Notes: generated by a model from the sequence alone, not told the origin. Shown: positions 7,258-15,971, numbered from the stretch's first letter. The stretch is 27,197 nt of DNA from Atribacteria bacterium SCGC AAA255-G05 (GCA_000405605.1 ASPA01000016.1:2103-29299); one strand, 5' to 3'. Made by a program: numbers and translations.

Positions 7258-8611
7258 ATGGGAAATTTTGTAAAATTTATTGAGGAAATAAATCAAAAAA
7301 TGGGTATATCTTTACCATCTTCTTGGACAAATCTTACTGAAGTATGTCTCGCGCAACGTTTTTTGAAAAAAATAAATGAGTATTTTTTTTCAAACTTATA
7401 AAGGGATAGGTACTACATCTTTTAACGGGGAAGAACTTCAATATTTTTCTGAGTTTCATAAATTCTGGGAAGCCAATCATAAGGAGATATTAAATGTTAG
7501 AATTGATAGAGAGAAAACGCAATTAGCTGCCCAAGCTTTATCAAAAGCCGTACATCAGTATGGAAGAAAAATACTTGGGGTAAGGAATCAAACGCAGGGT
7601 TTATTACCTAAAGCTATAGCTCAGGTTAGATTTTTCACAGCTAATCAGGATTTTCGGGAACCACCTGAAAATCAATTCGATAAATATTTTGATGATCCTA
7701 CCAGGTTCGATGCTCAAGAGATTGCGGATGATCCTGACAGTTTTTTAAGATTTTTAAAAATGACTCGTTTATCCCAGACTGACAAACGCCTTGATTTTGC
7801 ACGCAATGCTGCTCGTTTTTTATTAGATAAGAATATTTCAGCAGTTGAGTTAGCTAGCTATTATAATGATGATGCTGTTCAAATAAGGGAAGCATTGGTA
7901 AATACTCCAAATATTGGTTATGGACTGAAAAAGGCAAATATGTTTATACGAGATATGGTTGAATGGAAGATTTGGTCAGGGTTAAAAAATTTTGACAAGA
8001 TGGATGTTGCCAGTGATATTAACACTATAAAATTAGCTTTACGAACTGGAATCCTGCAAACTGATATACAATTACTATCGAGCTTTTTAGATATATTTTG
8101 TTATCAATATAGCTATATTGATGAAATGAGCGCTAAAGCCTGGAGAGTAGTTTGGGATAAATGGGTAGAATTAGATAACTTTACTGCACCTTCTTCACCT
8201 TGTCAGATGGATTTTTTAATTTACCGGATTGGACGTGAATATTGTAAGCCTATTGTTGTAAAGTATGAATGTGAAAATGGCCATATTTTTTATCACTTTG
8301 GTGCAAGATTAAAAACTTGTCCTATATGCCGCAAAAGAAATGTAAAAACACCAGCAATTCCTAAAGATAGATTCTTGCCCTGTCAATTAAACTCTTCACA
8401 ATTACCCCATTATAATGGAAAAATTTTCTTGAAAGGTGATAATTTATTAAAAACTTTTAATGGTGTGTGTATACTTGAAAAGGTTTGTCAATCAAAGAAG
8501 GATAAGTTTTTTGCTTTGAATCCGCCTAAATCTATTTCCATTAAAGGACAAACAAGTTGGACGAATTCTCAATCTTATCGGGATAAGGGTGGCGGCGGCA
8601 TGATGGGATGA
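7258..8611 (+). pseudogene. HhH-GPD-like protein with C-terminal zinc ribbon, frameshifted near start in a poly-T run
   Basis: An ATG at 7258 with a good ribosome binding site (AAAGAGGT, about 7 bases upstream) opens a frame that stops at 7399-7401. From 7376 a second frame runs to 8611. They meet at eight T (7383-7390); seven T would fuse them into one protein of about 450 residues. In the long frame (411 residues from 7376), 176-195 (VNTPNIGYGLKKANMFIRDM) resembles a helix-hairpin-helix. Residues 209-225 (MDVASDINTIKLALRTG) resemble the aspartate-containing segment after the hairpin in HhH-GPD DNA glycosylases, with D210 as candidate. Cysteines and a histidine at C299, H303, C315 and C318 form a probable zinc ribbon. 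It follows a DNA methyltransferase by 39 bases. I infer, weakly, a restriction or repair enzyme acting with the methylase. The frameshift may be decay, phase variation or a sequencing error. Confidence 0.55.
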
Positions 8612-8667
8612 GGGACTTATAACATGTTAATTATCTATCTAAATAGAGAATATAATAGGGACAGCCA

Positions 8668-8811
8668 TTTTCTTCTAAAATAGGTGAGCTTTTTGAGATG
8701 GATTATTCAGCGGTTTCCCAGGCTGCTAAAAGATTTGAACAAAAAAGTGAAGTTAATAATGAAATAAAAGAGGGCATGCAAAAGGTTATAACAGCTTTAA
8801 AAGAAATATGA
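8668..8811 (+). pseudogene. RAYT transposase C-terminal fragment, copy 2
   Basis: In frame, the segment reads KIGELFEMDYSAVSQAAKRF, continues to QKVITALKEI and stops at 8809-8811. It is the same C-terminal helix-turn-helix as the copy at 5341-5454, but keeps about 12 more residues at the end. AGGGACAGCCATTTTCTT just upstream resembles the REP-type end seen again near 26754. No catalytic domain remains. Confidence 0.7.
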
Positions 8812-8840
8812 ATGTCAAATATTGAAATCTGCCCCCATTT

Positions 8841-8935
8841 TACTTCTCCTCATTTTCTTTTCTCTTTTGATTTTTTAAAATTAACAGCAGCAACAACAGC
8901 AAATTTTTTTACTACTTGTTGTTGTATTGGTATTG
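8841..8935 (-). repeat. 95-bp inverted repeat, left copy
   Basis: These 95 bases are the exact reverse complement of 27103-27197. On the minus strand the segment corresponds to the 3' end of the decayed metallo-beta-lactamase-fold gene at 26783-27157, including the codons for its cysteine tail. As the other copy runs into the window edge, the repeat may be longer than 95 bases. Confidence 0.85.
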
Positions 8936-8939
8936 TTAT

Positions 8940-9030
8940 ATTGTTAGTAGGTAATTTTTACCCTATGTTAAGAGTAAATTTTTCCTCTATATAGGGGAAA
9001 ATATTACCTATTAGTAGAGTATTTTTTACC
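8940..9030. repeat. Imperfect inverted repeat in the 8812-9580 intergenic stretch
   Basis: GTTAGTAGGTAATTTTTACCCTA around 8943 and a complementary-like AGGGGAAAATATTACCTATTAGTAG around 8993-9017 face each other with several mismatches. This could be a remnant of a small palindromic element. I see no gene in 8812-9580; the rest of the stretch holds a dispersed repeat, a REP-type sequence and the leader of the next operon. Confidence 0.3.
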
Positions 9031-9190
9031 TTCTTTTTACCGAATTTCAAACGAAAGAAGATTATTTGTAGAATAAAACAAAAATCTCAGCATTTCCTTT
9101 TACTTGTAACTTGTACCCTTTTACTTGCAACCCGTAACCTAAATATTTGACCGAGCAACTAACAGACAGATAAACTATATTTTCTTAAAT

Positions 9191-9277
9191 TTTGCATCTC
9201 GCAGCTATTTTTTAAAAAAAGAAGGATTTTTTAAAACCTTTGTCGTATTAGTATTAAGGTGTAGAAAAATTGAAAAA
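9191..9277. repeat. Dispersed intergenic repeat, copy B
   Basis: This copy closely matches 2719-2804: CTCGCA, then AAAAAAAGAAGGATTTTTT, AAAACCTTTGTCGTATTAG and GTAGAAAAATTGAAAAA. It stops matching copy A after that block, which gives one edge of the repeat. Confidence 0.6.
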
Positions 9278-9333
9278 GACTAATTTGGTTAACCGCTGGT
9301 AGCGATTCAATAAGGTAAATATATATTCTTGAA

Positions 9334-9362
9334 GTGTGACAAAGAACCGTCCCCTGACACAT
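9334..9362. repeat. REP-type palindrome (GTGTGACAAAGAACCGTCC family)
   Basis: GTGTGACAAAGAACCGTCCC followed by CTGACACAT forms a short stem between GTGT and ACAC. The same sequence with small changes recurs at 21078-21105. There it directly follows a RAYT remnant, which supports a link to RAYT transposases. Confidence 0.55.
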
Positions 9363-9580
9363 TTAGATTACTATAGATAGACGTCCTAAAGGAAAACTTT
9401 GTAAAAGGGAAAAATAAACCATAGAAAAAAATAGGATGTGTTCCTGTTTTCTACTAACGGAACGTTATACACAATCGTGAGCAAAAAAGTATATTATAAG
9501 AAGGTCAATACCTAATGGTAAAAAATATATAAATCTAAAACGGATGGACATGCAATATTATAATGAAATGAGGGATGAAA

Positions 9581-10930
9581 ATGACTATCAAACGCGGAAA
9601 ACCTGACGAAATCGATGCTAGACCTACGAAAAGACTTTTTATTGACATCTTAACTCGAGACATTTCAGTGAAAGCTTGCATTTTAGATTTGATTGACAAT
9701 TCTGTGGATTCATATATTAGAAATGAAATAAAAGACAGAAGAAAAATCAAATTAAGTATATCAAAAGATGAGTTTGCAATATCTGATAATTGCGGAGGTA
9801 TTGAATACAATTTTCTTAAAACTACTGTCTTTCGATTTGGGGCAGATATACTTGAAAGAGATAAGCCGACATTGGGAATATATGGAATAGGAATGAAGAG
9901 GGCAATATTAAAGATGGGGAGAAAAATATTGATGGAAACTGATGATGGAAATAGTTACTGTAAAATCGATTTGGAGGTAAATAAATGGTTTAAATCCGAC
10001 GATTGGAAAATCCCTTTTGAATATTTCGAAGATTCTAGGTTATCCCCCAGCGAAAAACCTTATACGAAGATTGTGGTAACAGATTTGTATGACAGTATAA
10101 AGAAGAAATTTGATTTGGATTCCTTTATTAACAGCATCAAGGAAGCTATTCATATAACCTATACATTTTTCATAACCAATAACATTGATTTTTATCTGAA
10201 TGATGATGTTAAAATCGAACCGTTTGTTATTGAAGCTCGCTATGACGACCTGTATAAACCAACAAAGTATAAAGATTCTTTTGAAGGTGTTGATTTTGAA
10301 ATAATATGTTTTATTGATCCCAAAAAAAGGAGAACAACGAGGGAATTAGGTAAAAGGGGTTGGAACATTTTTTGTAATAAACGTTTGATATTGGCTGAAG
10401 ATACCACCGATATAACAGGTTGGTCTGGGGCCAAGGAAGATTTGCCAAATTACCATCCAATATATAACGAGTTTCGAGGTACCGTGTTTATTAGTTCTGA
10501 AGATCCATCAAAACTTCCACTTAACACTTCAAAGACAGGATTGGATACTGAAACCTCCATCTACGATTATATTCGAAATAAGATGATTAGAACCTCTAGA
10601 CCTCTAATCGACTATCTCTCTAGAAAATATGATGAAGAAAAGGATACACTCGATGAGATAGAAGAAAAAGCAGTGGCAGAAGAAGAAACTGGTGAGGAAG
10701 AGGAAGCAGTGGAAGCCAAATATGTTACCTTGGACAAAATTGAGGTCGGCTCAGAATTTAAAGCACCAGAGAAGCAAAAGCCCAAAATAAAAATGTCAAA
10801 TATATATTATAAAAGACCTGAAAAATTGGTGAAAAAAGTAAAACAAAATCTTAAGGCATATAGCTTAAAGGAAGTCGGTGAAAAAACATTTGATTGTTAC
10901 GTTGATTTGGAGGAAATAGAGGATGAATGA
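9581..10930 (+). CDS. GHKL-fold ATPase, MORC/MutL-like (candidate defence ATPase)
   Basis: A 449-residue protein. The start is placed at 9581 because GAGGG lies six bases before it; an ATG at 9575 would have no spacing. Numbered from the 9575 ATG, the Bergerat-fold ATP site shows an N-box at 38-46 (DLIDNSVDS, with Asp where many homologues have the catalytic Glu), DNCGGI at 71-76 and the ATP lid GIYGIGMKRA at 101-110. The middle third (ELGKRGWNIFCNKRLILAEDTT, then FRGTVFISSEDPSKLPLNTSKTGLD) resembles the S5-type transducer segment of MORC-like and Hsp90-like proteins. The C-terminus has a glutamate-rich linker at about 370-385 and a basic tail. Prokaryotic MORC/MutL-like GHKL ATPases are known to sit in restriction-modification-type loci. 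The next two genes overlap this one, supporting one complex or pathway. Confidence 0.85.
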   Translation: MTIKRGKPDEIDARPTKRLFIDILTRDISVKACILDLIDNSVDSYIRNEIKDRRKIKLSISKDEFAISDNCGGIEYNFLKTTVFRFGADILERDKPTLGIYGIGMKRAILKMGRKILMETDDGNSYCKIDLEVNKWFKSDDWKIPFEYFEDSRLSPSEKPYTKIVVTDLYDSIKKKFDLDSFINSIKEAIHITYTFFITNNIDFYLNDDVKIEPFVIEARYDDLYKPTKYKDSFEGVDFEIICFIDPKKRRTTRELGKRGWNIFCNKRLILAEDTTDITGWSGAKEDLPNYHPIYNEFRGTVFISSEDPSKLPLNTSKTGLDTETSIYDYIRNKMIRTSRPLIDYLSRKYDEEKDTLDEIEEKAVAEEETGEEEEAVEAKYVTLDKIEVGSEFKAPEKQKPKIKMSNIYYKRPEKLVKKVKQNLKAYSLKEVGEKTFDCYVDLEEIEDE

Positions 10931-11927
10931 ACAGAAGGAAAAACGAAGTTTCGAATACGTTAACTATATGTTTAGACCAAAAAAACAAATTGAAAGGAAA
11001 ATCATAATAGAAATCCTCCAAGAACTAAAAAAGGAGATCCCATTAAGTAAATATTTATACATTGGATTTGGGTCAATATACTACTACGACTTTATATTAT
11101 TTCATAAAATCTTGAACATGAATAACTTACTATCTATCGATGATAAATCTACAAAAAAAAGATTTGAGTTTAATAGACCATACGATTTTATATCTTTTGA
11201 GAATAAGATTTCTACTGATTTTCTGAGTGAGTATGATTGGAAACAGAATTCTGCGTTATGGTTGGATTATGACGATAAATTGAAAGATATTGTATTATCG
11301 GATATTAAGATAATTACAAAAAATTGCAAGAAGAAAGATTTTTTAATAATCACCTTAAACGCATACTGTGAAAAGTATTGGTCTAAACGAAACCAAGCCC
11401 GAGAAAATTTCTATCGTGAGTTTGGAACCTATGTTTCCCAAAAATGTAAGGATAAAAAATATTATACACCTAAAAATTTTCCTTTGCTATTACAAGACGT
11501 AATAATAAACTATTTAATGACAATGTCCGAATATGGGGATATAAGATTCTATAAATTATTTTCTTTTAGGTATCAAGACAGGTCTCCAATGTTCACGATA
11601 GGGGGTATTTTTGATGACAATGAGGAGTTATGGAATAAAGATTGGAGCAATAAGTTTATCTCTACGACTGAAGAGATTAAGGATATAAATGTTCCAATCC
11701 TTACCTATTGCGAGAAATTTTACATTGATTCCCACATAGAAAAACTAAAACGAGAAATTGAAAAAATAGAATATAAAAATAAAGAAAGCGACCGTAGTTT
11801 AATAGAGGGAAAAATGACCGAGAAGATAAATAAAGCCCTTCCCTTTGAATTAGGTTCGTTTTATGATTTAAAGAATTACATCGAGTTTTATAGATATTAC
11901 CCTCAGTATTACGAGGGAATTATATGA
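10923..11927 (+). CDS. Unrecognised protein with Rossmann-like YIGFGS and WLDYD motifs, second gene of GHKL operon
   Basis: I cannot name this 334-residue protein with certainty. Residues 44-50 (LYIGFGS) followed by FILFHKIL and LLSIDD look like the glycine-rich loop and acidic strand end of a Rossmann or methyltransferase-like fold. A conserved-looking WLDYDDKL at about 114-121 and DFLIITLNAY at about 140-149 could be later core strands. No classic nuclease motif is evident, and the C-terminal third is lysine-rich and helical. It overlaps the GHKL ATPase gene by 8 bases and the methyltransferase gene by 4 (ATGA), with good ribosome binding sites (GGAGG and GAGG). Tight coupling implies a shared function. 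It could be a methyltransferase-like or effector partner; I hold the fold assignment loosely. Confidence 0.7.
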   Translation: MNEQKEKRSFEYVNYMFRPKKQIERKIIIEILQELKKEIPLSKYLYIGFGSIYYYDFILFHKILNMNNLLSIDDKSTKKRFEFNRPYDFISFENKISTDFLSEYDWKQNSALWLDYDDKLKDIVLSDIKIITKNCKKKDFLIITLNAYCEKYWSKRNQARENFYREFGTYVSQKCKDKKYYTPKNFPLLLQDVIINYLMTMSEYGDIRFYKLFSFRYQDRSPMFTIGGIFDDNEELWNKDWSNKFISTTEEIKDINVPILTYCEKFYIDSHIEKLKREIEKIEYKNKESDRSLIEGKMTEKINKALPFELGSFYDLKNYIEFYRYYPQYYEGII

Positions 11928-13204
11928 AAACATATAATTATATTATTGGAGATTCAAGAAATATTGAGAAGATATTTAAAAAACATAAGATTGAGAAACC
12001 ACAGCTAATTATTACTTCACCTCCATATTTTGATGTGAAAAATTATGAGGGAGCTAAAAAACAAATTGGCTTTGGACAAGATTACAGTGAATATTTAAAA
12101 GATACAATAACAATCTTTCAAAAATGTTATGAGTTATCTTCACCAGATGCTACTTTTTGGATGATTTCTGATACTATAAAAAAAGATGGTATTACAATCC
12201 CACTACCTTTTGATTTACATCGAGAGCTCACCAATACTTTTTCATCAACGTGGAAATTGAAGGATTTAATCATTTGGAATAAAACAAAAAATATTCCTTG
12301 GAATGCAAAAGGAAGATTTAAAAATCACTTTGAATACATCTTTTTCTATGTTAAGAATGAAAAATATAAATTCAATATAGACAAAATTCGTGAAATAGCA
12401 AACCTAAAAAAATGGTGGTTAACATATCCAGAACGATATAACCCCAAAGGAAAAGCCCCATCAAACATCTGGGAATTTATTACGCCAATTCGCGGTTGGG
12501 GTAATGGGTATCTTAATCACGTTTGTCCCTTTCCTTTTCCTCTTGTTGAGAGAATAATATCTATTTCTACAGATGAAAAAGATTTAATTTTTGACCCATT
12601 CGCAGGTTCAGGATCGGCAATTGCTATGGCATATGCCATGAATAGGAATTCAGTTGGTATTGATGTTAATAAAAAGTATAAAGAAAGATTTGAAGAGGAA
12701 GTTCTAATTGGTGCTCATAAGTATTGGATAAAACGGGAAGAAGAGCTTAAGTCAATTGATGAAAAAATAAAAGAATTCAAATTAAATAATATAGAATTAA
12801 GAAAAAATAAGCTGGGTTCTATTGCCATCCAATGGATAAAGCAAAATTTTGTTACCAGTAATCCTATTTTTTTGATTGTTGAAAATGAAAAAAACCAGAA
12901 AGAAATCGATTGTATTGTTCTAGGGAAAGAAAAAAATATTAATGTCTTATCTTTTAATAATGAAAAAGAAATAAATAAGCTAATAAGAATGTTTAAGATA
13001 AAAATTAATTGGAAAATAACCAATAAAAACGATTTGCTAAAAATATTATCCAATATTACTTTATATAAATATAACCATAATAAAATCTACAAGTATATTT
13101 CCTTCTTAACTATAAAAGAATTAATGAATGAACATTATAGTAATGAGTGTTTTTTTTCAAATATACATCTTAACATTTCGAAAGAAGATGATGTATTTAA
13201 ATAA
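11924..13204 (+). CDS. Beta-class DNA methyltransferase with C-terminal extension, third gene of GHKL operon
   Basis: A 426-residue DNA amino-methyltransferase of the beta class. The catalytic motif TSPPYFD lies at residues 31-37, and the SAM-binding motif FDPFAGSGSA comes later, at about 223-232, followed by GIDVN. SPPY fits N4-cytosine or N6-adenine methylation. Between them, the loop IWNKTKNIPWNAKGRFKNHFE and the segment NIWEFITPIRGWGNGYLNH are typical of this class. About 160 residues follow the core; they are lysine- and asparagine-rich and contain KEIDCIVLGKEKNINVLSF, possibly a small alpha/beta domain. Its start overlaps the previous gene in an ATGA. The natural reading is self-marking by the methylase with restriction by the ATPase and the middle protein. 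No separate endonuclease gene follows. Confidence 0.88.
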   Translation: MKTYNYIIGDSRNIEKIFKKHKIEKPQLIITSPPYFDVKNYEGAKKQIGFGQDYSEYLKDTITIFQKCYELSSPDATFWMISDTIKKDGITIPLPFDLHRELTNTFSSTWKLKDLIIWNKTKNIPWNAKGRFKNHFEYIFFYVKNEKYKFNIDKIREIANLKKWWLTYPERYNPKGKAPSNIWEFITPIRGWGNGYLNHVCPFPFPLVERIISISTDEKDLIFDPFAGSGSAIAMAYAMNRNSVGIDVNKKYKERFEEEVLIGAHKYWIKREEELKSIDEKIKEFKLNNIELRKNKLGSIAIQWIKQNFVTSNPIFLIVENEKNQKEIDCIVLGKEKNINVLSFNNEKEINKLIRMFKIKINWKITNKNDLLKILSNITLYKYNHNKIYKYISFLTIKELMNEHYSNECFFSNIHLNISKEDDVFK

Positions 13205-13420
13205 TACACTAGGGGTTGTAATAACTCAATAATTCGGGAACTTTTTCTAACTTTCCGTAGGGGTCTAATAAGCCCAGGTTCCCAATGTCTTCGCAAATAA
13301 GTAGAATATGGCAAGAAGCAGAATTTTTTAAAGTATGCTAAATACAAAGGTCTATCCTCTCATTTATTCTGCGTAATTTTAAAATTGTATCCTATGTCCT
13401 CATCCATCACACAATTCAAG

Positions 13421-13450
13421 TTGTAAAACCTGATGAATAAATAGTATAAT
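13421..13450 (+). promoter_or_regulatory. Probable promoter of the N-ATPase operon
   Basis: TTGTAA (13421-13426), 18 bases, then a perfect TATAAT (13445-13450), 100 bases before atpD. The intergenic stretch 13205-13549 shows no gene or clear repeat otherwise. Confidence 0.5.
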
Positions 13451-13549
13451 TAAAAATAATTCGTTTAACTACACTAAAGAAATAATCAGAAAAAAGCAGA
13501 AATAAATTAAAACCTAAATAGACAAAGAGTGATTAGTGGAGATATCTAA

Positions 13550-14947
13550 ATGGATAATCAGAAAATGAACAAAGGACAAATAAGAGCAATCCGGGGAAGT
13601 GTGGTTGATGCTTTTTTCCCGCAGTTCCTTCCCAAGATAAATTACCAATTGAAATCCGGCGAAGCGATTATCGAGGTAACCCTTCATCTGGATGCCACGA
13701 CGGTTAGAGGAATAGCCTTAACTCCTACTCAAGGGCTAAAAAGGGGAGATGAAATCATTGACATGGGACATCCCTTGCAAGTGCCCGTGGGGTCCGGATT
13801 ATTGGGAAGAATGTTTAATGTTTTTGGAGAACCGATTGATGGGGGAGATGTTTTAACGCCTGAAAAATTAGTCCCCATATACCAAAAATCTCTTTCTCTT
13901 GCCGAACGGACCACTACGGCAGATATTTACGAGACCGGGATAAAGGTGATTGACGTTCTGGCTCCTTTGGAAAAAGGTGGGAAAGCAGGTTTATTTGGCG
14001 GTGCCGGTGTTGGCAAGACGGTTCTGATTATGGAGATGATTCACAATATGGCTTTGGAACATGAAGGGGTGAGCCTCTTTTGTGGAATTGGCGAGCGTTC
14101 CAGAGAAGGAGAAGAATTATATCGGGAAATGAAAGAAACAGGCGTCCTGAAAAAGGCGGTCTTGATTTTTGCCCAGATGAACGAACAGCCTGGTGCCCGG
14201 TTTAGAGTAGGACATGCTGCTTTAACCATGGCAGAATACTTCCGTGATGAAGTCAAGCAGGACGTTCTTTTGTTAATTGATAATATATTCCGCTTTGTCC
14301 AGGCCGGGGCCGAAGTTTCCGGTCTTTTAGGCGAATTGCCTTCCCGGGTAGGGTATCAACCCACTATGGCCAGTGAGATTGCTGACCTTGAAGAAAGAAT
14401 TTGTAATTCCCCCACCGGGTCCATCACCTCCATCCAGGCGGTGTATGTACCTGCTGATGATTTTACCGACCCGGCAGCAGTGCATACTTTTAGTCATCTT
14501 TCTGCTTCAGTGGTACTTTCCCGACAGCGGGCCAGCCAGGGATTGTATCCGGCGGTAGACCCCTTAAAATCTGCCTCTAATATGCTTTCACCGTTGACCG
14601 TTGGTCAGAGGCATTACCAGATAGCCCGGGAGGTTAAACAGAACTTATCTGAATATGAGGAATTAAAGGATATTATCGCCATGCTGGGTTTGGAGGAATT
14701 ATCCAAGGAAGACCAGAGAACGGTCAATCGTGCCCGGCGACTGGAAAAGTTTTTAACCCAGCCCTTTGCCACCACAGAACAGTTTATCGGTAATAAGGGC
14801 CGCAGGGTTAGTTTACCCGAATCATTAGACGGATGTGAGAAAATATTAAATGACGAATTTGCCAGTTATTCCGAGCAATCACTTTATATGATTGGCTCTA
14901 TAGAAGAAGCGAAAGAAGAAGATAAAAAAGAAGATAAAAATGGTTGA
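13550..14947 (+). CDS. atpD: N-ATPase F1 subunit beta
   Basis: The catalytic beta subunit of an alternative (N-type) F1Fo ATPase, 465 residues. Walker A is GGAGVGKT at 150-157, and the catalytic glutamate lies in GERSREGEELY (E182). Walker B is LLLIDNIFRF, followed by the nucleotide-pocket stretch GYQPTMASEI and the LEELSKED equivalent of DELSEED. It is the first gene of the operon, which is diagnostic: N-ATPase operons begin with atpD and atpC, whereas standard atp operons end with them. A GGAG sits about 10 bases before the ATG. The 3' end overlaps atpC by 8 bases. The G+C content is clearly higher than that of the defence genes upstream. Confidence 0.96.
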   Translation: MDNQKMNKGQIRAIRGSVVDAFFPQFLPKINYQLKSGEAIIEVTLHLDATTVRGIALTPTQGLKRGDEIIDMGHPLQVPVGSGLLGRMFNVFGEPIDGGDVLTPEKLVPIYQKSLSLAERTTTADIYETGIKVIDVLAPLEKGGKAGLFGGAGVGKTVLIMEMIHNMALEHEGVSLFCGIGERSREGEELYREMKETGVLKKAVLIFAQMNEQPGARFRVGHAALTMAEYFRDEVKQDVLLLIDNIFRFVQAGAEVSGLLGELPSRVGYQPTMASEIADLEERICNSPTGSITSIQAVYVPADDFTDPAAVHTFSHLSASVVLSRQRASQGLYPAVDPLKSASNMLSPLTVGQRHYQIAREVKQNLSEYEELKDIIAMLGLEELSKEDQRTVNRARRLEKFLTQPFATTEQFIGNKGRRVSLPESLDGCEKILNDEFASYSEQSLYMIGSIEEAKEEDKKEDKNG

Positions 14948-15332
14948 TTTAAAGATACTGTTACCGGGGAAGACATTTTTAAAAAGGGAAGTCAAAAAAA
15001 TAACGGCAGAAGCAGAAAACGGATGGTTTTGCCTCCTGCCCAAACATGTTGATTTTACCACTTCCTTGACGCCGGGGATTTTACTGCTGACTACATCCGA
15101 GGGGGAAGATGTTTTTTTGGCTATCGATGAAGGAATTCTGGTAAAATATGGGAAAGAAGTGGTTATTTCGACCCGAAATGCCATAGAAGGAGAAGATTTG
15201 GGAGAGCTGAAAAATCGGGTAGAAGAAATATTTATCAAAACAGATGAGAAAGAAAAGGATGCCCAAACGGCTTTAAGTAAATTAGAAGCAGATTTTGTCA
15301 GAAGTTTTTTAAATTTGGAGACGCATGAATAA
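14940..15332 (+). CDS. atpC: N-ATPase F1 subunit epsilon
   Basis: This 130-residue epsilon subunit forms part of the central stalk. The N-terminal beta-sandwich is recognisable (LKILLPGKTFLKREVKKITA, then GWFCLLPKHVDFTTSLTPGIL, matching the family's G-x-x-G-x-LPxHxxxxTxLxPG pattern). The C-terminal helical part carries EDLGELKNRVEEIF. It overlaps the end of atpD and is directly followed, with no gap, by atpQ. N-ATPase epsilon subunits are weakly conserved, but position and pattern agree. Confidence 0.9.
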   Translation: MVDLKILLPGKTFLKREVKKITAEAENGWFCLLPKHVDFTTSLTPGILLLTTSEGEDVFLAIDEGILVKYGKEVVISTRNAIEGEDLGELKNRVEEIFIKTDEKEKDAQTALSKLEADFVRSFLNLETHE

Positions 15333-15656
15333 ATGGATAATCAGAATAAATCAAAAGATATACAGCAGGGTTTTCTCAGGAAAATCGAGAAAAAAGAAAA
15401 ACGGAAATTAAGGGCCCGAGACAAGAAATATCAGGCTATCTGGTTTGGTATGGGTTCGTTCGGAGTGATTGGCTGGTCAGTGATGGTACCGACCGTGATT
15501 GGCATTGCAGTAGGTATTTGGGCTGATAAGAGATGGCCGGGCCATATTTCCTGGACCTTAACTTTTCTCTTTTTGGGGATTATCCTTGGCTGTCTCAATG
15601 CCTGGTACTGGGTGGAAAAAGAACGAAAATCGATTGAAGAGGAAAACGAAGAATGA
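15333..15656 (+). CDS. atpQ: N-ATPase subunit AtpQ (AtpI-like membrane protein)
   Basis: This 107-residue protein has a charged N-terminus and two transmembrane helices (about residues 38-56, GVIGWSVMVPTVIGIAVGIW, and 70-90, WTLTFLFLGIILGCLNAWYW). It belongs to the AtpI-like group found as AtpQ in N-ATPase operons, where it probably assists assembly of the c ring or membrane sector. Its start follows the atpC stop codon immediately, and its end overlaps atpR in an ATGA. Confidence 0.85.
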   Translation: MDNQNKSKDIQQGFLRKIEKKEKRKLRARDKKYQAIWFGMGSFGVIGWSVMVPTVIGIAVGIWADKRWPGHISWTLTFLFLGIILGCLNAWYWVEKERKSIEEENEE

Positions 15657-15940
15657 ATCTTAGTGTTTACAGACTATTATATTTGTTCATCGGCCTGGGA
15701 TTAGGACTATTTTATTTTGGCGGTTTATGGCTGACTATTAAAAATATGAATCAGGCTCGTTCGCCGATTATATTAACCCTGGGAAGTTATATTTTAAGAA
15801 TAGCTGCCGTGTTTTTTGTATTAATCTATATTGCCCGTCAGGGTGATTGGGGAAATATTTTAATCCTGTTGGTCGGTTTTATTATTGCTCGTATTTTTTT
15901 AAGTAGAAGGATTGGGAAAACAAAAAAAGATATAAAGTAA
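15653..15940 (+). CDS. atpR: N-ATPase subunit AtpR
   Basis: This 95-residue protein has three hydrophobic helices. Arginines lie inside the second and third (SYILRIAAVFFVL and FIIARIFLSRR), a feature noted for AtpR, whose arginines are thought to interact with membrane carboxylates of the c subunits. AtpR is found only in N-ATPase operons, between atpQ and atpB, exactly as here. It overlaps atpQ by four bases and is separated from atpB by 31 bases with a GGGGAT-rich ribosome binding region. Confidence 0.88.
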   Translation: MNLSVYRLLYLFIGLGLGLFYFGGLWLTIKNMNQARSPIILTLGSYILRIAAVFFVLIYIARQGDWGNILILLVGFIIARIFLSRRIGKTKKDIK

Positions 15941-15971
15941 TCATATTTGAATAGGGGATGGGGGATTAAAA

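Noticed and set aside
8812..8994. A 60-codon open frame on the plus strand
   Set aside because: It lies across the 95-bp repeat and is antisense to the end of the MBL-type remnant; low-complexity composition (FTTCCC) and no family similarity.
10240..10434. Minus-strand frame inside the GHKL gene
   Set aside because: Shadow of a gene with strong ATPase motifs.
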